Part shown: in pieces, positions 57,876 through 64,000 of the stretch | Layout of the letters: each line of letters opens with the position of its first letter | Numbering within the stretch: the stretch's first letter is position 1 | Notes under the pieces: model-generated | What the model saw: the letters and a program-made list of their open reading frames with translations, nothing else | The model's database searches: none | Told to the model about the DNA's origin: nothing | Assembly (NCBI GenBank): GCA_011090425.1 | Contig: PHGD01000009.1 | Span: 27,571-91,570 of the forward strand | Reading direction: 5' to 3' | Length of the DNA: 64,000 nucleotides | Source of the DNA: Nitrospira sp. LK70 | Lineage (GTDB): Bacteria > Nitrospirota > Nitrospiria > Nitrospirales > Nitrospiraceae | Made by a program: the position numbers and the translations under genes

Positions 57876-59783
57876 TCACGGCAGCCATGTCCAGGCGGTC
57901 AGTCGGAGCCAATCGACGACTTGATGCGTCCAGATCCAGATCAGCAAACGCCGGTCGATCTCAATCTTGCCCGCTCCCTCCATCGCCGGACGCAGCCGGC
58001 CGTGCGGCTGATCGAGTGTGGCTTCCACGCGGAAAAAGTTGCGCCCCTCCTTCGCTGTCGATACAGGCGTAACCTTCGCGACCGTGACCGCTACTGGATC
58101 GGAAGGAAAGGCCGACAGCAAGAGCTGTCCCTGCTGTCCCACCCGAACGTCGGCGATGTCGCGCTCGTCGACTTCCAGCACCACGCGGTAACCGTCAAGC
58201 GGGGCAACCTCGAACAACACTTTTCCTTTTTCAACCGGAGAACCCAGCGACTGGGTCCAATCTCCGCTGACGACGATCCCGTCGAACGGCGCGGTCACGC
58301 GGGTATGGGCCAGCTGATCATCGAGCAGCGCGATCTCCGACTCCACCTGATTCATCTGCGCAGTGGCAATCTCGACCTTGGCGGCCTGCCGCTCGGCCAT
58401 CGCCTTGTGGTACTCTTTCCGATACTCTTCAAGTTTGCTTGAGGACTTCGCTCGTTCGAGCCTCAACTCGCGATCGTCGAGCGTACATAAGACATCGCCT
58501 AAGCGCACCACATCGCCGGCACGAATGGACGCCTCCCGGATATATCCGTTGAAGGGTGCCGCGGCTGCACGCTGAACGATCGGCTCCAAGACCGTCTTGG
58601 CCGACACCCGATATTCGCCCTCGGCCAGGACACAGAAAGCCAGCAGGCCTGCGATGGACACCGTCGTCACCTTCAATGCGACATGGGTGGGGCCAAGCAG
58701 GTCGCGGACATACCGTGTGAACGAGTCCCAGACCTTGGCGCCAACCCACCGATCTTCACGTCGATGCAGATCCAGTACGGGCCCGATAAGCGATGCCACG
58801 GATCGGCACAGATCCACGCTTTTCTGATCGAACGCCCGTTCCGCCGGCCGCTCCAGAAGCAAAGCCCCGACTGCTTGCCCACCCGCTTCCAACGGGACGC
58901 AGAGCAGCGCCCCACTTCCACCCTCCTTCGCCAATTCCGCATGAGCCTGCGTCACGACCGATACCCCTTCCGCCGGAGAAGGATAAACAATCGTCTCACG
59001 CTGGTCGATGGCCTCGTCCATCGCTTCAGCCAACCCACGAATCACATTCGTTTGCTCCTTGAATTCGGCGCTGTGCGACAGGGCGGTCACCTGTGTCCGA
59101 CCTCCCTTCACAAATCCGATGCTCACTCGATCGCACGAGAGGCTCGTCGCCATCGCATTCACCAGCGCCAATGCCGAGGCATAAAAGCGTTCGTGGCCGA
59201 CGGACGTGGCCACCAGGTCCAGAGCGGTCTGAATCCGCTCGCGCGTGTTTTTCTCTGCTGCAAGGGCCTCCCGCGAGAACAGCAGCTCAAGCCAGGCAGC
59301 CCCCCAATGCAACTGCCGCATCATCCCTTGCCGTTCTACATCGGATGTTGAGGTGACTTCCAGCACGACGGAACCATGCAGTGATCCGCGCACCTCCACG
59401 GGATACCCGATTTCGTACCGACCGTTCTGTGTCTCGCCATCCACCGGCTCGCTGGGCAAGACCAGACCTCGCCGTTCACGCAACGTGCGCTCGGCCGCTT
59501 TCGAGAGATGCTTGAACTGGCGGTGGCCTTCCGGCCAAGTCGCAACGGGACGAAATGGACCTCGATCGGCTGGCCCGAGCAGCACCATCCCGGCCCGAAC
59601 GTCCGCCATCATGCGACATTGCAGCGCCAGCCAACTCCGGCAGAAGGCCTCAACCGTCGCAGCCTCGACAAAGGCTGTCCAGAGGCCATGATCCTGGGCA
59701 GCGTCGCCCTGTGCCAGCGTCGACAGCACTGCCTCCGCCTCGTCTTGCAGACTCGCGTGCTGCGAATTGATCTGTTCGTCCAT
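57876..59783 (-). CDS. GAF-domain / HlyD fusion protein
   Basis: A 635-residue protein. A cytosolic N-terminal half has a helical segment and a GAF sensor region at about 170-330 (LVNAMATSLSCDRVSIGFVK, GALLCVPLEAGGQAVGALLL). One membrane helix follows near 370-390 (VSIAGLLAFCVLAEG), then an HlyD adaptor (FNGYIREASIRAGDVVRLGD, coil, TAPFDGIVVSGDW). A small-ligand signal in the cytosol could thus control a periplasmic adaptor. The ATG at 59783 is chosen because the longer frame runs into the DUF3467 gene. A 153-base gap separates it from the M50 gene. Confidence 0.82.
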   Translation of the reverse strand: MDEQINSQHASLQDEAEAVLSTLAQGDAAQDHGLWTAFVEAATVEAFCRSWLALQCRMMADVRAGMVLLGPADRGPFRPVATWPEGHRQFKHLSKAAERTLRERRGLVLPSEPVDGETQNGRYEIGYPVEVRGSLHGSVVLEVTSTSDVERQGMMRQLHWGAAWLELLFSREALAAEKNTRERIQTALDLVATSVGHERFYASALALVNAMATSLSCDRVSIGFVKGGRTQVTALSHSAEFKEQTNVIRGLAEAMDEAIDQRETIVYPSPAEGVSVVTQAHAELAKEGGSGALLCVPLEAGGQAVGALLLERPAERAFDQKSVDLCRSVASLIGPVLDLHRREDRWVGAKVWDSFTRYVRDLLGPTHVALKVTTVSIAGLLAFCVLAEGEYRVSAKTVLEPIVQRAAAAPFNGYIREASIRAGDVVRLGDVLCTLDDRELRLERAKSSSKLEEYRKEYHKAMAERQAAKVEIATAQMNQVESEIALLDDQLAHTRVTAPFDGIVVSGDWTQSLGSPVEKGKVLFEVAPLDGYRVVLEVDERDIADVRVGQQGQLLLSAFPSDPVAVTVAKVTPVSTAKEGRNFFRVEATLDQPHGRLRPAMEGAGKIEIDRRLLIWIWTHQVVDWLRLTAWTWLP

Positions 59784-59811
59784 GTCGCTTTCAGTATCAG
59801 GGGAAACAGAC

Positions 59812-60093
59812 TTACTTGGCGGCAGCCTTGTCAGAAGCCGGTTGCAGAACCTCCACATCTATCGTGCCAAAGCGAGCCTCATACTGCCTGATCACATTGT
59901 CCAGCAGCAAGGCGAGCCGCTTGGCCGCGAACGGGCTGAAATAGACGCGACTCTTGAGCGTCAATCGGACCTCAAATGCATCGCGCTGCCAAACATTGTT
60001 CACACCGAACGTCAATCCGACTTCTTCCCGCGAGCTGGAGGCATTACAGACATTGGCATAAGCCTTGTGCGATCCCGCATCATCAAACTTCAC
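59812..60093 (-). CDS. DUF3467 protein, start uncertain
   Basis: A 93-residue soluble protein with KFDDAGSHKAYANVCNASSS, LTFGVNN and PFAAKRLALLLDNVIRQYEA, the DUF3467 pattern; function unknown. The GTG at 60093 has no ribosome site. An ATG at 60148 starts MKETNTKMETTEVHNRTYG in a frame one base out of step, which is the type of short leader such proteins have. A single extra G near 60094 would explain this. It stands 28 bases before the GAF-HlyD gene. Confidence 0.75.
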   Translation of the reverse strand: MKFDDAGSHKAYANVCNASSSREEVGLTFGVNNVWQRDAFEVRLTLKSRVYFSPFAAKRLALLLDNVIRQYEARFGTIDVEVLQPASDKAAAK

Positions 60094-60148
60094 CGTAGGT
60101 TCGGTTGTGAACTTCTGTAGTCTCCATCTTGGTATTTGTTTCCTTCAT

Positions 60149-60708
60149 GGCCCCGTCCCGCTGTGGTTATGGTAAATCCTGCCGCTCCAACACAGCCTGT
60201 CTGTTCCATGATTCTGCAGAAGCAGGTCGTCTCGCAGGCCAGTACTTATCACAACGTTTGCAAAGGAATGACCCCCCAATAGGGGTTAAGGCACTGGAGG
60301 AGGCTGCGTAAAGGGTGACGTTCACGTCCGTGAATGGAGCAGTAGTTCAGCTAGATAAGTGGGCTAACACAAGACTCATAATCCGAAATACCATGAGCCG
60401 AGGCCCCCCTCGCTAGGTTGATAAGCGTCGTGAGGGTCAATGACACTAGGGCCAAGCGTTTAACGAGAGGTGAGGTTCAATTGCCTTGAGATCCACACCT
60501 TTCTGTTCAACAGGGCACCATTCTAGCTGGATAAATGCCACATCGATGGCCTGTACGTAGACGTCGTCTCTTCGATGTTTGACCTCAACTACAGATAGCA
60601 ACGGCGTGCAATCCATCACAGAACCACGGCACAACCAGCCGTTGCCGCTCTCTCCTCTGGCCAGCCCGTTCTTGAGGCGAGATGTCTTCGAGACTAAGCA
60701 CTGCTATG
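60149..60708. other. 560-base stretch between DUF3467 and the giant surface protein
   Basis: No supported gene is seen. It separates the giant protein gene from the export genes and probably holds a promoter for the latter on the minus strand. A tRNA-like patch near 60338-60410 with a CAT anticodon loop is too degenerate to call. Confidence 0.4.
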
Positions 60709-63700
60709 CTAACCGGCAGAATTCATGTCAGTCAGCACTTCCTGAGCCGTCAGTGCGCGGTCGTAAATACGCACCTCATCGAGCGAGCCGTTAAAGAACT
60801 GCTGGATGTTGTTATCAGCGCCAATCTGGAAACCATTGTTGCGAGCCGTAATCGTCGCCGAAAGTGATGCAGTCGTCACAAGCGCACCGTTGACATAGTA
60901 CCGTACCTGCGAACCGTCAAACACGACCGCAAGATAGCTCCATTGGTTTAGCGGGAGTGCGGAGCCCATTGATGCTGATAGTGGTCCTCCAGATGAGCCA
61001 ATAAAGAAGTTCGGTATGGTACCCCCCGTGAGTTCCAACCCATATTGATAGTACGGACTCGTCATCGTCGCATTCCAGAACTTGCCCAACACGACCGCAT
61101 CACTACCGGAAGCCTGCGGATTAATCCACATGCCCAACGTCAAGCCGCTTCCAGCAATATTCAACGATGACGAATTCGGGGCTGTGATGTAGTCATTCAC
61201 TCCGTCGAGTGTGAGGCCTCCGCCATAGTTTCCTGTGGTTCTTGCGACGCCGTTGACAAGGGTAGCAGTATTCCCGTTGCCTGAGATGTCCTGGGCGCTG
61301 GTCCCAGAGGTTTCATTGAAATTCCATCCTGCCACGAGCCCGGAAGGAAGGGGATTGGCCACGACCGTGTAGCTCGCTGTATAGCTTTGGGCCGCTGTCG
61401 GGACAGTAATAGTATGCTGTTGCGCTCCCCCATCCGACCAAGAGGCAAAGGTATAGGAGTTCGTCCCCACTGTCTGGTTGCGGGCTTCTATCGTGTGATT
61501 GAAACCGATTAGGGTGTCATAGACGAACGGCGCAGTGTGTGCGATTCCGTCCAGGTAGATTGTGAGGTCGTCAGGTGTCGTATCGAACGTGAGATTGACT
61601 TTGTCCGGATAGACGATGGAAGTCCGAGTCGCCTGCAAGCCGGTGGAATCAGTGACAGTGAGTGTAATGCGATAGCGGGTATCGCCGCTGAAATCGTGCC
61701 CAGACGTTGGAACCGTAAACGTGCCGCTGGTGACACCGGTGAGAAGGGCGCCAGGGTGAACGTGTCCTCCATGGAGAAAATCGATCACCCAAGTGAAGGC
61801 GCTGTCCGGAAGCACACCATCTTCATTATCCGACGCTGTTGCGCTGAAGGAAATCACATCGCCGGCTCTGAACAAGCCGTTATTTGCTGGAGTCGTAGTG
61901 AAGGTCGTGATGACCGGTTTGTTCCCCACACTAATCTGAATTGGTGGTGAAATCGTCGAGTTGACCCCGTCGGAGACGGTGAGTCGAGCGTTGTAGAGAC
62001 CCTGTGTCGCGTAGGTGTGCTGCGGATTCACAAGCGTGGAGGTTTGTCCATCTCCGAAGGTCCACTGGTACGTAAGGGGTTGACCTTCTGGATCAGACGA
62101 GCCCACGCTGGAAAACGTGACCGTTAACGGGTTGGCACCTTCAGTCGGAGTTGCAGACGCCTGTACGACCGGGGGCAGGTTGTCTTGGTTGTACTGGATT
62201 CTGCGCAGCTTACTGATCCCGAACGTACCACCGACATCTGAGTAACCCAAGTCGAGATAATAGAGAGCGCCATCGGGACCTTCCGTGAGATCCACGATGT
62301 CCCCATAAGGCCCATCGACCGTACCGTCAGCCGGCTCGAAGTTGAACACACCGTTGACATTCCCATTGGCGTCGAATGTCAGCCGCTTGATCCAATTCTG
62401 TGTGTAGTCAGCGAAAAAATAGCTTCCTTGATAGCTACTTGGGAATTGGTTTCCGCGATAGACAAACCCACTGACGACTGCGGCATCGCGCCCGTTGTGT
62501 GGGTAGGAATAAATCGGATTCGTATAGGCTGGATTACTGGAATTTCCTTCGACGTTGGGCCAACCGTAATTGGCTCCCCGCACACCGAGGTTCACTTCCT
62601 CCTTCGCCGTCGACCAGTCGTTGCCGCCGACATCACCGATGAACAACCGACCAGTCGGCGCGTCATAGGAGGCACGGAACGGGTTCCGCAGGCCGTAGGC
62701 CCAGATCGCATCGTAATTTGGGCCGTTCCCATCATAGAAAGGATTGTCTGTCGGCACGGTGCCGTCGGGATTGATACGCAGCACCTTACCGCGCGGGCTC
62801 GTTAAATCTTGTGCAGGCGCCCCTTGGAAATGGTCACCAGTGGTGAAGTAAATCTTGCCGTCGTTACCAAAATTGACCGCTCCACCGTGGTGTTCGGTAT
62901 CTGCGAGTTGTGGATCCTCGTACAGGACCACTTCGCTGCCGGGGATTGTCCCATCGAGCGTACTATTGGCTGTGAAGCGAGAGAGGCGGTCCTTGTTGGG
63001 AGAGTCATTCGTATAGAACACATAGTAGTAGTGGTTGGTGACGAAGTTTGGATCGAGCGCCATACCCTGAATTCCCTGTTGGATGCCGGCATAGCCAGGG
63101 ATGTTCAGATTCAAATCGAGGAAAGGCGTTGGGTTCGGCGTTGTGTAAGGCGGAGGGACCACCTTAATAACGCCAGCTACCTCTGCGACTAACGCGCGAC
63201 CGTCGGGAAGGAATTTGAGCACTGCCGGGAGATCGAAACCGGTGGCCAGAATTTCGTTCCTGAAAGTGTTGGTGTTCGAGACATTTACTGTCACTGGCGC
63301 TGAGAGCGTCGAGTTGCCACCTGTATCATAAGCCAGCGCGGTAAGCGTATGGGCCCCGTTACCGACAGTTCTCGTGTCCCACGAAAGCGCATAGGGCGAC
63401 GTCGTATCCAACACCCCTGTCGCGACTCCGTCAACGAAAAACTGGACGCCCGCCACCGCCACATCGTCGGTCGCATCAGCTCCCACTACCACGATGTCAT
63501 TCACGAGCGCTCCCTGCGCCGGCTGATTCACTAGTACACCTGGCGCCGTCTTATCGATCGTGTACACCTGACCCGTCACGTTCCCGTTGCCCACGCCGGT
63601 CCCGCCCAACGGATTGGCGCTCCCATCCACGATTGAATCGTTGTCCACCAGGTTGAGTCCCAGCGTCCCGTTCCCTGTCCCCGTGTTCGCCGTCACGGTA

Positions 63701-64000
63701 TAGGTCGTCCCGCTCCCTGTCACGGTACTGAGCGCCGCCCCCGTCACCCCTGTCGCTGCCAACGCAAAGTCCGCGAGGTCCACCCCCGTCACCGCCTCGC
63801 TGAACGTCACGGTCCACTGCACCGTCGCCGCGTTCGTCGGGCTCGTCGTGGCCCGGTTGATCGAGAGCACTGTCGGCGCACTGGTCGCAAACGTCACTGT
63901 ATTGTCCGTACTGGTGGCGGCCTGGTTCAGGTTCCCCGCCGCATCACTGGCCACCCCCGCCGCCACGGTCGCGATGACGGTCCCGCTGGTCGTCATCCCC
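60709..64000 (-). CDS. giant multidomain surface protein, N-terminus outside the window
   Basis: At least 1095 residues are visible and the frame is open to the window edge. In order from the visible start: Ig-like repeat units rich in Thr/Gly (about 1-150, VLSINRATTSPTNAATVQWT), a second Ig-type domain with VDGVATGVLDTTSPYALSWD, a six-bladed PQQ-dependent sugar-dehydrogenase-like propeller (about 245-605; HHGGAVNFGNDGKIYFTTGD), a PKD domain (YQWTFGDGQTSTL), further beta domains, and a C-terminal LamG/concanavalin-like domain (LVAGWNFNETSGTSAQDISG to YDRALTAQEVLTDM). This is an exported adhesin or matrix protein and the likely cargo of the adjoining export genes. Confidence 0.88.
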   Translation of the reverse strand, partial: GMTTSGTVIATVAAGVASDAAGNLNQAATSTDNTVTFATSAPTVLSINRATTSPTNAATVQWTVTFSEAVTGVDLADFALAATGVTGAALSTVTGSGTTYTVTANTGTGNGTLGLNLVDNDSIVDGSANPLGGTGVGNGNVTGQVYTIDKTAPGVLVNQPAQGALVNDIVVVGADATDDVAVAGVQFFVDGVATGVLDTTSPYALSWDTRTVGNGAHTLTALAYDTGGNSTLSAPVTVNVSNTNTFRNEILATGFDLPAVLKFLPDGRALVAEVAGVIKVVPPPYTTPNPTPFLDLNLNIPGYAGIQQGIQGMALDPNFVTNHYYYVFYTNDSPNKDRLSRFTANSTLDGTIPGSEVVLYEDPQLADTEHHGGAVNFGNDGKIYFTTGDHFQGAPAQDLTSPRGKVLRINPDGTVPTDNPFYDGNGPNYDAIWAYGLRNPFRASYDAPTGRLFIGDVGGNDWSTAKEEVNLGVRGANYGWPNVEGNSSNPAYTNPIYSYPHNGRDAAVVSGFVYRGNQFPSSYQGSYFFADYTQNWIKRLTFDANGNVNGVFNFEPADGTVDGPYGDIVDLTEGPDGALYYLDLGYSDVGGTFGISKLRRIQYNQDNLPPVVQASATPTEGANPLTVTFSSVGSSDPEGQPLTYQWTFGDGQTSTLVNPQHTYATQGLYNARLTVSDGVNSTISPPIQISVGNKPVITTFTTTPANNGLFRAGDVISFSATASDNEDGVLPDSAFTWVIDFLHGGHVHPGALLTGVTSGTFTVPTSGHDFSGDTRYRITLTVTDSTGLQATRTSIVYPDKVNLTFDTTPDDLTIYLDGIAHTAPFVYDTLIGFNHTIEARNQTVGTNSYTFASWSDGGAQQHTITVPTAAQSYTASYTVVANPLPSGLVAGWNFNETSGTSAQDISGNGNTATLVNGVARTTGNYGGGLTLDGVNDYITAPNSSSLNIAGSGLTLGMWINPQASGSDAVVLGKFWNATMTSPYYQYGLELTGGTIPNFFIGSSGGPLSASMGSALPLNQWSYLAVVFDGSQVRYYVNGALVTTASLSATITARNNGFQIGADNNIQQFFNGSLDEVRIYDRALTAQEVLTDMNSAG

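Noticed and set aside
60338..60410. tRNA-Met-like patch with TAGTTCAGCTAGATAAG and GACTCATAATC
   Set aside because: The D-stem and T-arm do not pair and the T-loop consensus is missing. At best it is a fossil; I do not call a tRNA.

Overview
The window reads as chromosome of a Nitrospira-like bacterium (phylum Nitrospirota). The best marker is a periplasmic chlorite dismutase (44577-45371) of the pentameric type known from nitrite-oxidising Nitrospira. The two-gene GlnE-type adenylyltransferase pair, the HDOD regulators and the dense efflux and lipoprotein content fit that setting. The taxonomic call is inference from protein family resemblance.

Layout. 0.1-7.4 kb is nitrogen and NAD housekeeping: nadE, glnB, glnA, a CBS protein and an ABC-F ATPase. 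7.4-15.2 kb is an accessory island. It holds a decayed HigA-like copy, a complete IS630-family element with matching inverted ends, an AbrB-Doc-XRE cassette, a 1092-residue MACPF (perforin-like) protein with repeats at both ends, a small secreted Cys protein, and a string of gene fragments (Fic C-terminus, lipoprotein C-terminus, PIN N-terminus). 15.2-20.2 kb has stress and signalling genes (DUF2934, BON, HDOD) and an operon of one BamE-like and three paralogous lipoproteins. 20.5-24.5 kb carries two divergent genes that together resemble a split glutamine synthetase adenylyltransferase/adenylyl-removase. 24.7-36.1 kb has an Ig-domain lipoprotein, a histidine kinase stub, and an ECF sigma - membrane protein - Spy-like protein - RND efflux operon with two tandem pumps.

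36.1-40.7 kb has an orphan antitoxin, a GNAT/DUF1778 toxin-antitoxin pair with its own promoter, groEL-groES and an rpoH-type sigma factor. 41.0-47.3 kb is a riboflavin/purine run: ribBA (disrupted by a frameshift), ribH, nusB, purB, cld, purC, a small membrane protein, purS and purQ. The cld start overlaps the purB stop. A decayed RelE-like toxin, a cupin, a DUF4403 lipoprotein and an ArsB/NhaD-type transporter follow.

51.3-64.0 kb is the most unusual part. It is a single-strand gene set: a giant multidomain surface protein running off the window edge, a DUF3467 protein, a GAF-HlyD fusion, a PqqD-M50 peptidase-HlyD fusion, a shortened SecA-like ATPase, an HlyD adaptor and a TolC-type outer-membrane protein. 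No ABC transporter is present. The set looks like a composite export machine in which a SecA-like motor and a membrane protease-adaptor replace the usual type I ATPase, with the giant protein as candidate cargo. That role is inference; the gene content and order are seen directly.
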